From: Bufo bufo
Lineage: Eukaryota; Chordata; Amphibia; Anura; Bufonidae
Reading direction: 5' to 3'
Assembly: GCF_905171765.1 (NCBI RefSeq)
Contig: NC_053390.1
Coordinates: 304,056,622 to 304,120,621 of the forward strand
Length of the DNA stretch: 64,000 bases
A model generated the notes under the pieces. That model did not search any database. It worked only from the letters and a program-made list of their open reading frames with translations, and was not told where the DNA came from. The stretch's first letter is position 1. Each line of letters opens with the position of its first letter. Shown piece by piece: positions 21,882 to 31,841 of this stretch. The position numbers and the translations under genes are program-made.

Positions 21882-23429
21882 CAGTCGTGGCCAAAAGTTT
21901 TGAGAATGACACAAATATTCGTTTTCACAAAGTTTGCTGCTAAACTGCTTTTAGATCTTTGTTTCAGTTGTTTCTGTGATGTAGTGAAATATAATTACAC
22001 GCACTTCATACGTTTCAAAGGCTTTTATCGACAATTACATGACATTTATGCAAAGAGTCAGTATTTGCAGTGTTGGCCCTTCTTTTTCAGGACCTCTGCA
22101 ATTTGACTGGGCATGCTCTCAATCAACTTCTGGGCCAATTCCTGACTGATAGCAACCCATTCTTTCATAATCACTTCTTGGAGTTTGTCAGAATTAGTGG
22201 GTTTTTGTTTGTCCACCCGCCTCTTGAGGATTGACCACAAGTTCTCAATGGGATTAAGATCTGGGGAGTTTCCAGGCCATGGACCCAAAATGTCAACGTT
22301 TTGGTCCCCGAGCCACTTAGTTATCACTTTTGCCTTATGGCACGGTGCTCCATTGTGCTGGAAAATGCATTGTTCTTCACCAAACTGTTGTTGGATTGTT
22401 GGAAGAAGTTGCTGTTGGACCATTCTTTATTCATGGCTGTGTTTTTAGGCAAAATTGTGAGTGAGCCCACTCCCTTGGATGAGAAGCAACCCCACACATG
22501 AATGGTTTTAGGATGCTTTACTGTTGGCATGACACAGGACTGATTGTAGCGCTCACCTTTTCTTCTCCGGACAAGCCTTTTTCCAGATGCCCCAAACAAT
22601 CGGAAAGAGGCTTCATCGGAGAATATGACTTTGCCCCAGTCCTCAGCAGTCCATTCACCATACTTTCTGCAGAAGATCTATCTGTCCCTGATGTTTTTTT
22701 TGGAGAGAAGTGGCTTCTTTGCTGCCCTTCTTGACACCAGGCCATCTTCCAAAAGTCTTCGCCTCACTGTGCGTGCAGATGCGCTCACACCTGCCTGCTG
22801 CTTCTATTCCTGAGCAAGCTCTGCACTGGTGGCACTCCGATCCCGCAGCTGAATCCTCTTTAGGAGACGATCCTGGAGCTTGCTGGACTTTCTTGGACGC
22901 CCTGAAGCCTTCTTAACAAGAATTGAACCTCTTTCCTTAAAGTTCTTGATGATCCTATATATTGTTGATTGAGGTGCAATCTTAGTAGCCACAATATCCT
23001 TGCCTGTGAAGCCATTTTTATGCAATGCAATGATGGTTGCACGCGTTTCTTTGCAGGTCACCATGGTTAACAATGGAAGAACAATGATTTCAAGCATCAC
23101 CCTCCTTTTAACATGTCAAGTCTGCCATTTTAACCGAATCAGCCTGACATAATGATCTCCAGCCTTGTGCTCGTCAACATTCTCACCTGAGTTAACAAGA
23201 CGATTACTGAAATGATCTCAGCAGGTCCTTTAATGACAGCAATGAAATGCAGTGGAAAGTTTTTTTTTGGGATTAAGTTAATTTTCATGGCAAAGAAGGA
23301 CTATGCAATTCATCTGATCACTCTTCATAACATTCTGGAGTATATGCAAATTGCTATTATAAAAACTTAAGTAGCAACTTTTCCAATTTCCAATATTTAT
23401 GTAATTCTCAAAACTTTTGGCCACGACTG
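21882..23429 (-). mobile_element. Tc1 transposon, degenerate full-length copy
   Basis: Flanked by TA (21880-21881 and 23430-23431) with terminal CAGTCGTGGCCAAAAGTTTT and its complement. It contains a broken transposase gene on the minus strand. The family differs from the DD37E and DD34E elements elsewhere in the window. Confidence 0.93.
22058..23064 (-). pseudogene. Tc1 transposase, frameshifted
   Basis: The minus-strand frames together cover a whole Tc1 transposase. The N-terminal helix-turn-helix part starts MVTCKETRATIIALHKNGF and runs to SATSAELAQE, where it meets a stop. The middle (TIHVWGCFSSKGVGSL) and C-terminal part ([17 protein letters not shown] to KKKGQHCKY) are in other frames.

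At the second catalytic position the sequence reads FQHNGAPCH where the family has Asp before the Ala-Pro pair, so a key residue also appears lost. At least two frameshifts and one stop are present. The copy is inactive. Confidence 0.88.
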
Positions 23430-23808
23430 TACATGAACGTTGTTTTTCACGTATCAGTTCTGCGTTGCATGATATCGCAGCATGTTCTATATTCTGCGTT
23501 TTTCAAGCAGCCCTGGCCCCATAGAAGTGAATGGGGCTGCATAAAAAACACATTGCATCCGCAAGCAAGTGCGAGTGCAATGCGTTTTTCACTGATGGTT
23601 GCTAAGAGATGTGGTTTGTAAATTTTCAGTTGTTTATCACACGAGTGAAAAACGCATCAAAACGCATTGCACCAGCACGGAAAAAAACTGAACAACTGAA
23701 CGCAATCGCAGATAAAACTGAGTGAACTTGCTTGCAAAATAGTGCGAGTTTCACTGAACGCACCCTGTACGTATCCGGACCTAATCCATCCGTGTGAAAG
23801 GGGCCTAA

Positions 23809-24050
23809 TACAGATTGATGATTGCTGTTTATCTAGATACACACACACACACATATATTTATTATTATGTGTGTGTGCAAAGTACGAAATCAGCCGGTTA
23901 CATCATATATCACTACCACGATGTGTGGATAAATATATATATATACACTCACAGCGAGGGAGAGATGTATGAGGTAAACGGATGATTTTCTATGTTTCAC
24001 AACAGGTAAAAATAAGTAATAATTTGTAACGGGTGATAAAAAAAAAGTAC
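23809..24050. other. Intron with CA/TA microsatellites
   Basis: Contains short (CA)n near 23840 and (TA)n near 23935. Its left part abuts the MITE end. Reading the minus strand, a splice donor G|GTACTT opens this intron at 24050. Confidence 0.4.
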
Positions 24051-24232
24051 CTGGGCAGACTCTCTCACTGAGCTCTTTGACCCAGTCTGGGTGCCTCCGC
24101 TTGAGATCAGACCACTTCTTCACAATTGCCAATTCGTCGTGGCTGCGTCTGAATTTTTTTCTAGGACCCTCTTGACCCACAAGACGATCTCCCTCTTCTC
24201 GGCCTGCTTCCGTCCCCTATCGTATCCCTTCT
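24051..24232 (-). pseudogene. Myb/SANT-like exon interrupted by TTAA element
   Basis: The minus strand encodes a segment read as GPRKKFRRSHDELAIV then KKWSDLKRRHPDWVKELSER, ending CPG at a splice donor (CCCAG|GTACTT). KKWSDLKRR is the signature of the third helix of Myb/SANT-like domains in Harbinger-associated and NAIF1-type proteins.

The exon continues upstream across the inserted element: CGCATG at 29596-29591, preceded by a strong acceptor (pyrimidine tract then ATCCTGCAG at 29597). In that joined exon the first part reads MLKKGYDRGRKQAEKREIV in a frame different from the second part, and the second frame has a stop upstream. So the gene is probably decayed even without the insert, or the 5' part is misread. 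Phase-1 junctions with the next two exons fit exactly. Confidence 0.55.
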
Positions 24233-24252
24233 TTAACCACTTCCCGCAACTG

Positions 24253-24560
24253 TAACGCCGAAAGGCGTCATTGCGGCGGCTCCCCCAGGCTACGCTAACG
24301 CCAATAGGCGTCATCTCGCGTGAGCCGAGATTTCCTGTGAACGCGCGCACACAGGAGCGCGCGCTCACAGGAACGGAAGGTAAGAGAGTTGATCTCCAGC
24401 CTGCCAGCGGCGATCGTTCGCTGGCAGGCTGGAGATGTTTTTTTTTTAACCCCTAACAGGTATATTAGACGCTGTTTTGATAACAGCGTCTAATATACCT
24501 GCTACCTGGTCCTCTGGTGGTCCCCTTTGTTTGGATCGACCACCAGAGGACACAGGTAGC
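24253..24560. repeat. Six consecutive hairpins at the left end of the TTAA element
   Basis: In order: AACGCCGAAAGGCGTC (about 24253), AACGCCAATAGGCGTC (about 24298), arms TTCCTGTGA/TCACAGGAA (24332-24373), arms ATCTCCAGCCTGCCAGCG and complement (24392-24436), AGGTATATTAGACGCTGTT and complement (24458-24500), and CTCTGGTGGTC and complement within 24501-24560. Stems of 6-19 bp are perfect or nearly so. Confidence 0.8.
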
Positions 24561-24639
24561 TCAGTAAAGTAGCACCAAGCACCACTACACTACACTACAC
24601 CCCCCCCCCGTCACTTATTAACCCCTTATTAGCCCCTGA

Positions 24640-26390
24640 TCACCCCTGATCACCCCATATAGACTCCCTGATCGCCCCCCTGTCATTGATTACCCCCCTG
24701 TCATTGATCACCCCCCTGTAAAGCTCCATTCAGACGTCCGCATGATTTTTACGGATCCACTGATAGATGGATCGGATCCGCAAAACGCATCCGGACGTCT
24801 GAATGAAGCCTTACAGGGGCATGATCAATGACTGTGGTGATCACCCCATATAGACTCCCTGATCACCCCCCTGTCATTGATTACCCCCCTGTCATTGATT
24901 ACCCCCCTGTAAAGCTCCATTCAGACGTCCGCATGATTTTTACGGATCCACTGATAGATGGATCGGATCCGCAAAACGCATCCGGACGTCTGAATGAAGC
25001 CTTACAGGGGAGTGATCAATGACTGTGGTGATCACCCCATATAGACTCCCTGATCACCCCCCTGTCATTGATTACCCCCCTGTAAAGCTCCATTCAGAAG
25101 TCCGCATGATTTTTACGGATCCACTGATAGATGGATCGGATCCGCAAAACGCATCCGGACGTCTGAATGAAGCCTTACAGGGGAGTGATCAATGACTGTG
25201 GTGATCACCCCATATAGACTCCCTGATCACCCCCCTGTCATTGATTACCCCCCTGTCATTGATTACCCCCCTGTAAAGCTCCATTCAGAAGTCCGCATGA
25301 TTTTTACGGATGCACTGATAGATGGATCGGATCCGCAAAACACATCCAGACGTCTGAATGAAGCCTTACAGGGGCATGATCAATGACTGTGGTGATCACC
25401 CCATATAGACTCCCTGATCACCCCCCTGTAAAGCTCCATTCAGATGTCCGCATGATTTTTACGGATGCACTGATAGATGGATCGGATCCGCAAAACGCAT
25501 CCGGACGTCTGAATGAAGCCTTACAGGGGCGTGATCAATGACTGTGGTGATCACCCCATATAGACTCCCTGATCACCCCCCTGTCATTGATTACCCCCCT
25601 GTCATTGATTACCCCCCTGTAAAGCTCCATTCAGACGTCCGCATGATTTTTACGGATGCACTGATAGATGGATCGGATCCGCAAAACGCATCCGGACGTC
25701 TGAATGAAGCCTTACAGGGGCATGATCAATGACTGTGGTGATCACCCCATATAGACTCCCTGATCACCCCCCTGTAAAGCTCCATTCAGATGTCCGCATG
25801 ATTTTTACGGATGCACTGATAGATGGATCGGATCCGCAAAACGCATCCGGACGTCTGAATGAAGCCTTACAGGGGCGTGATCAATGACTGTGGTGATCAC
25901 CCCATATAGACTCCCTGATCACCCCCCTGTCATTGATTACCCCCCTGTCATTGATTACCCCCCTGTAAAGCTCCATTCAGACGTCCGCATGATTTTTACG
26001 GATCCACTAATAGATGGATCGGATCCGCAAAACGCATCCGGACGTCTGAATGAAGCCTTACAGGGGCGTGATCAATGACTGTGGTGATCACCCCATATAG
26101 ACTCCCTGATCACCCCCCTGTCATTGATTACCCCCCTGTCATTGATTACCCCCCTGTAAAGCTCCATTCAGACGTCCGCATGATTTTTACGGATCCACTG
26201 ATAGATGGATCGGATCCGCAAAACGCATCCGGACGTCTGAATGAAGCCTTACAGGGGCATGATCAATGACTGTGGTGATCACCCCATATAGACTCCCTGA
26301 TCACCCCCCTGTCATTGATCACCCCCCTGTCATTGATCACCCCCCTGTCATTGATCACCCCTCTGTAAGGCTCCATTCAGACATTTTTTT
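24640..26390. repeat. Tandem array with 155/173/191-bp units
   Basis: Each unit runs GTGGTGATCACCCCATATAG, one to three 18-bp subrepeats (TGTCATTGATTACCCCCC), then a palindromic cassette (TCCATTCAGACGTCCG ... CGGACGTCTGAATGA). Unit length changes by 18 according to the number of subrepeats. About nine units are present. Open frames of 64 residues starting TVVITPYRLP recur because of the repetition and are not taken as genes. Confidence 0.9.
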
Positions 26391-29130
26391 GGCCCAAGTT
26401 AGCGGAATTATTATTATTTTTTTCTTACAAAGTCTCATATTCCACTAACTTGTGTCAAAAAATAAAATCTCACATGAACTCACCATACCCCTCACGGAAT
26501 CCAAATGCGTAAAATTTTTTAGACATTTATATTCCAGACTTCTTCTCACGCTTTAGGGCCCCTAGAATGCCAGGGCAGTATAAATACCCCACATGTGACC
26601 CCATTTCGGAAAGAAGACACCCCCAGGTATTCCGTGAGGGGCATATTGAGTCCATGAAAGATTGAAATTTTTGTCCCAAGTTAGCGGAACGGGAGACTTT
26701 GTGAGAAAAAAATTAAAAATATCAATTTCCGCTAACTTGTGCCAAAAAAAAAAAATTTCTATGAACTCGCCATGCCCCTCATTGAATACCTTGGGGTGTC
26801 TTCTTTCCAAAATGGGGTCACATGTGGGGTATTTATACTGCCCTGGCATTCTAGGGGCCCCAAAGCGTGAGAAGAAGTCTGGTATCCAAATGTCTAAAAA
26901 TGCCCTCCTAAAAGGAATTTGGGCACCTTTGCGCATCTAGGCTGCAAAAAAGTGTCACACATCTGGTATCGCCGTACTCAGGAGAAGTTGGGGAATGTGT
27001 TTTGGGGTGTCATTTTACATATACCCATGCTGGGTGAGAGAAATATCTTGGTCAAATGCCAACTTTGTATAAAAAAATGGGAAAAGTTGTCTTTTGCCAA
27101 GATATTTCTCTCACCCAGCAAGGGTATATGTAAAATGACACCCCAAAACACATTCCCCAACTTCTCCAGAATACGGCGATACCACATGTGTGACACTTTT
27201 TTGCAGCCTAGGTGGGCAAAGGGGCCCATATTCCAAAGAGCACCTTTAGGATTTCACAGGTCATTTACCTACTTACCACACATTAGGGCCCCTGGAAAAT
27301 GCCAGGGCAGTATAACTACCCCACAAGTGACCCCATTTTGGAAAGAAGACACCCCAAGGTATTCCGTGAGGGGCATGGCGAGTTCCTAGAATTTTTAATT
27401 TTTTGTCACAAGTTAGTGGAAAATGCTGATTTTTTTTTTTTTTTTTTTTTTCATTCAAAGTCTCATATTCCACTAACTTGTGACAAAAAATAAAAACTTC
27501 CATGAACTCACTATGCCCATCAGCGAATACCTTGGGGTCTCTTCTTTCCAAAATGGGGTCACTTGTGGGGTAGTTATACTGCCCTGGCATTCTAGGGGCC
27601 CAAATGTGTGGTAAGGAGTTTGAAATCAAATTCTGTAAAAAATGACCTGTGAAATCCGAAAGGTGCTCTTTGGAATATGGGCCCCTTTGCCCACCTAGGC
27701 TGCAAAAAAGTGTCACACATCTGGTATCCCCGTACTCAGGAGAAGGTGGGGAATGTGTTTTGGGGTGTCATTTTACATATACCCCTGCTGGGTGAGAGAA
27801 ATATCTTGGCAAAAGACAACTTTTCCCATTTTTTTTATACAAAGTTGGCATTTGACCAAGATATTTATCTCACCCAGCATGGGTATATGTAAAATGACAC
27901 CCCAAAACACATTCCTCAACTTCTCCTGAATACAGAGATACCAGATGTGTGACACTTTTTTGCAGCCTAGGTGGGCAAAGGGGCCCATATTCCAAAGAGC
28001 ACCTTTCGGATTTAACAGGTCATTTTTTACAGAATTTGATTTCAAACTCCTTACCACACATTCGGGCCCCTAGAATGCCAGGGCAGTATAACTACCCCAC
28101 AAGTGACCCCATTTTGGAAAGAAGAGACCCCAAGGTATTCGCTGATGGGCATAGTGAGTTCATGGAAGTTTTTATTTTTTGTCACAAGTTAGTGGAATAT
28201 GAGACTTTGTATGAAAAAAAAAATAAATAAAAAAATCATCATTTTCCACTAACTTGTGACAAAAAATAAAAAATTCTAGGAACTTGCCATGCCCCTCACG
28301 GAATACCTTGGGGTGTCTTCTTTCCAAAATGGGGTCACTTGTGGGGTAGTTATACTGCCCTGGCATTCTAGGGGCCCGAATGTGTGGTAAGGAGTTTGAA
28401 ATCAAATTCTGTAAAAAATGACCTGTGAAATCCGAAAGGTGCTCTTTGGAATATGGGCCCCTTTGCCCACCTAGGCTGCAAAAAAGTGTCACACATCTGG
28501 TATTGCCTTACTCAGGAGAAGGTGGGGAATGTGTTTTGGGGTGTCATTTTACATATACCCATGCTGGGTAAGAGAAATATCTTGGCAAAAGACAACTTTT
28601 CCCATTTTTTTATACAAAGTTGGCATTTGACCAAGATATTTATCTCACCCAGCATGGGTATATGTAAAATGACACCCCAAAACACATTCCTCAACCAGAG
28701 ATACCAGATGTGTGACACTTTTTTGCAGCCTAGGTGGGCAAAGGGGCCCATATTCCAAAGAGCACCTTTCGGATTTCACAGGTCATTTTTTACAGAATTT
28801 GATTTCAAACTCCTTACCACACATTTGGGCCCCTAGAATGCCAGGGCAGTATAACTACCCCACAAGTGACCCCATTTTGGAAAGAAGAGACCCCAAGGTA
28901 TTTCGTGATGGGCATAGTGAGTTCATAGAAGTTTTTATTTTTTGTCACAAGTTAGTGGAATATGAGACTTTGTAAGAAAAAAAAATAAAAATCATCATTT
29001 TCCGCTAACTTGTGACAAAAAATAAAAAGTTCTATGAACTCACTATGCCCATCAGCGAATACCTTAGGGTGTGTACTTTCCGAAATGGGGTCATTTGTGG
29101 GGTGTTTGTACTGTCTGGCCATTGTAGAAC
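26390..29130. repeat. Array of alternating inverted modules, ~770-bp period
   Basis: GAATGCCAGGGCAGTATAA modules occur in plus orientation near 26566, 27299, 28075 and 28840 and in inverted orientation near 26838, 27578, 28358. Modules carrying TGCAGCCTAGGTGGGCAAAG alternate likewise. Each ~740-770-bp period is itself a palindrome, so the block is a tandem array of palindromes. Spurious open frames of 60-150 codons arise on both strands. Confidence 0.85.
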
Positions 29131-29586
29131 CTCAGGAAACATGACAGATGCTCAGAAAGTCAGAGCTGCTTCAAAAAGCGGAAATTCACATTTTTGTACC
29201 ATAGTTTGTAAACGCTATAACTTTTACCCAAACCATTTTTTTTTTACCCAAACATTTTTTTTTATCAAAGACATGTAGAACTATAAATTTAGAGCAAAAT
29301 TTCTATATGGATCTCGTTTTTTTTGCAAAATTTTACAACTGAAAGTGAAAAATGTCATTTTTTTGCAAAAAATCGTTAAATTTCGATTAATAACAAAAAA
29401 AGTAAAAATGTCAGCAGCAATGAAATACCACCAAATGAAAGCTCTATTAGTGAGAAGAAAAGGAGGTAAAATTCATTTGGGTGGTAAGTTGCATGACCGA
29501 GCAATAAACGGTGAAAGTAGTGTAGTGCCGATTTGTAAAAAAGGGCCTGGTCTTTAGGGGGGTATAAACCTGTGGTCCTTAAGTGG
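29131..29586. other. Right end of the TTAA element, non-coding
   Basis: Unique sequence rich in T-runs (ACCCAAACATTTTTTTTT), ending TGTGGTCCTTAAGTGG before TTAA. No ORF of interest. Confidence 0.5.
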
Positions 29587-29641
29587 TTAACATGCGCTGC
29601 AGGATAAAGATGCAAACATGTAATCCAAAATTTCGCAAATG

Positions 29642-29901
29642 CAAGGATTATTAATAAATATCATCCAAAACACAGCAAAAAGTATTTGTTAGAAGGTGGA
29701 AATATTATATTTAATGTTCACGTTATAAGATCAAATTGTTTTCCTATTGTATGTGTGTGGGTTCTGAGCAATTGGATATTGGCCAGCAGAGCTGAGATGT
29801 ACCTGTCTGGTGTAGTGACGGTACGGTATGGGGGTGTACATCTGGTTCGCCTCCCCGTGGTGCACCCTGGGTAAAGCTAAATGAACCAGCAAATAATGAC
29901 A
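29642..29901. repeat. ~260-bp dispersed repeat, copy 2
   Basis: Same orientation and near-identical to 19673-19932 (CAAGGATTATTAATAAATAT to AACCAGCAAATAATGACAGG). It ends about 40 bases from the acceptor of the interrupted Myb-like exon. Confidence 0.75.
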
Positions 29902-30211
29902 GGAATTTTTTTTTTCATTTTTCTCTAGACCAATAAGACATGGGGCCAGATTTATCATTAGCTCAAGTCAGAATAATGGAGTGAAAAAGTCGCCAAAAAT
30001 GCGCAAACGCTAAAAGTTTGCACAAATTTGCGACTTTTTCATGCTCTGCACTATGCTTGCCAGCTTTCTGAAAGTGGGTGTGTTTTCTTATGTAAATGAA
30101 TCTCTAGATAGATTTACTATTGGGACTATTTAAAAATGAAACTAACGTGCTCACGATTAACCACGCCTATAATTTGCGCGCACGTGCGCGTGCATGTACG
30201 CATCACACTAT

Positions 30212-30724
30212 TATTAACTTAGGTGGTGTAGCGAATAAAAGAATATGCGAATAATCAAATTATCGAATATATCAAATAGGCAAATTATCGAACAGCGATT
30301 AGGCGAATATTTGAAAAATGCTATTAACCCTGCCGCAGTAGTTAGAATATACCGTCGGATATGAGTTTTCACGAACGCATGGAAACCTCAGATCCGATAG
30401 TATATTCTAACCACACAGTAAAGCGACGCTTGTCGGGGAGGAGTATGTTAAAAACTGTAAAGATGGATAACTAATAATTTGAATACTCTAAATAAAAAAT
30501 ATATTCGCATTAGGGCGATATTTAGTTTTTTTGGAATATTCATAATATTCTAGAACAAGAATATATTATAATCGAAGAAAGTTGTATTATGCGATAAAAA
30601 AATTTGATTTATCGCATAAGCGAAATAATAGCGAATTAGAATATTCGCGAATATTTTACCAATATTCGTTTGAATATTCGCAAAATATCGCAAATTCGAA
30701 TATGGGACATGCCGCTCAACACTA
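30212..30724. mobile_element. Candidate hAT-like MITE
   Basis: The right end reads, inward, TAGTGTTGAGCGGCATG, the same terminal word found at 54171. The interior is full of GAATATTCG and ATTCGCGAATAT words as in 1-540. A left end TAGGTGGTGTAGCGAAT near 30219 is only a partial match, and no 8-bp duplication was confirmed. Confidence 0.4.
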
Positions 30725-31841
30725 TTAATGGGCACTAAGGTGAATATTTACCTGAGGATCTTTATAAAACCGGGCAGTATTAAACTCTCATCCCAATAAC
30801 TGGGCCATGTAATTGGACGGTATTTCAGGCAGCTAACATTTATTGTGTGGTGATAGAGGGATCCAGATATTAAAATTGTTAGGAGTAAACAACCCTTCCC
30901 TTTACATTCCTGTAGGGGGTCATCACCTCTTCCATGTCCTTCCAGGCCGGAGATTGTAGCAATAAAAACCAGTAAGATGGAACAAATTCATAGAAACTAG
31001 AGCCCTATCATAAAGTGTGAAGATGTCAGATATCAGCGTTATACAGACCGGAAACATTAGAGGGGTCAGGAAAAGGCTAGTGTTCTTTCCAGCCGAGGTC
31101 ACACATGGAAACTCTATCTTGCAATATACATCAAAGAAATAAGTGAACAAATCCATATTTGAGCAACATGCTTAGCCCTGAAAGCTCAGGCCATGGATAT
31201 GATTCTACGATCAAAGTCAAATAGATCCCAGCTCAGAAACAGGGAGCAATTAGATAACTTTATCCTGCCATTACCTCTGCCATGTTTGGTACGCACGTGT
31301 GCGGGACATTCGGACGGAATGGATGGAGGTAATATGAAATTACTAAGGTGAATACCCAAAAAGATATTTCAATACAAAGATTTTGAGGCAGACTTCGTTT
31401 TCAGCAAGTGGTCGTAAAAACTGTCATAAAAGGTCATTACCATTCTCCCAGGCCTCCTCTGACATCACAGGTGGGGGGGGGGGGTGATGGGGGGAAAATA
31501 CTGACCCTTTTTAACACATGCATGGAGAACAGCAAAATGTAATTTCTTTGGGGATCACTAGCTTGGTGGAATGACCAATATTTCTGCTTCCCCAGGCAAC
31601 CGGACTTAACCGTTGCATAAGTTATTAAATTCAGTTTTTATCCCTTTTATTTTACAAACTGTTATTTTGAGCTGTTTGTATTTTTGTCTGTATATTTTAT
31701 GTTATCTTTTCTATGATAACCCTATTGTTTGTACGCACTGTCCTTTTTTTTATTATAAAACTTCACTTTAATAAGAGTCTTTTTGAGTTCTAACAATTCC
31801 TTGACCTTAGAAGAAGCGTTACCTAGATTGATTTATTAACC
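30725..31841. other. Sequence with no recognised feature
   Basis: Moderate GC, no long ORF, no terminal repeats found. One G-run (about 31472-31495) stands out. A TATTATAAAACTTCACTTTAA stretch near 31753 could be part of an old LTR, but I could not find a partner copy. Confidence 0.3.

Larger units (their letters stand above)
21778..23805. mobile_element. Harbinger-type MITE split by a Tc1 element
   Basis: Flanked by TAA (21775-21777 and 23806-23808) with ends GGCTCCTTTCACA and, inward from the right, GGCCCCTTTCACACGG. A 1548-bp Tc1 element sits at 21882-23429. The remaining MITE sequence is about 480 bp and CpG-rich (GCGTTTTTCA, AACGCATTGCACC). It lies in the large intron of the Myb-like gene. 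Confidence 0.65.
24237..29586. mobile_element. 5.35-kb TTAA-flanked non-autonomous element
   Basis: The element is flanked by TTAA (24233-24236 and 29587-29590) and starts CCACTT, mirrored by AAGTGG at the right end. TTAA duplications are made by piggyBac and Kolobok transposases; the family cannot be chosen from this short terminal match. There is no transposase. The interior holds a run of hairpins, a 155-191-bp tandem array and an array of alternating inverted modules. Removing it restores one continuous exon of the Myb-like gene, CGCATG-TTAA-AGAAG on the minus strand. Confidence 0.75.

Noticed and set aside
24828..26448. Six similar 60-64-codon frames starting TVVITPYRLP
   Set aside because: They are translations of the tandem array; frame is preserved by repeat length, not by coding constraint.
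26562..28975. Overlapping 80-150-codon frames on both strands (for example RGPYSKEHLSD, FAHLGCKKVSHIWY)
   Set aside because: They arise from alternating inverted modules, so each also appears antisense. No known domain and no start context.
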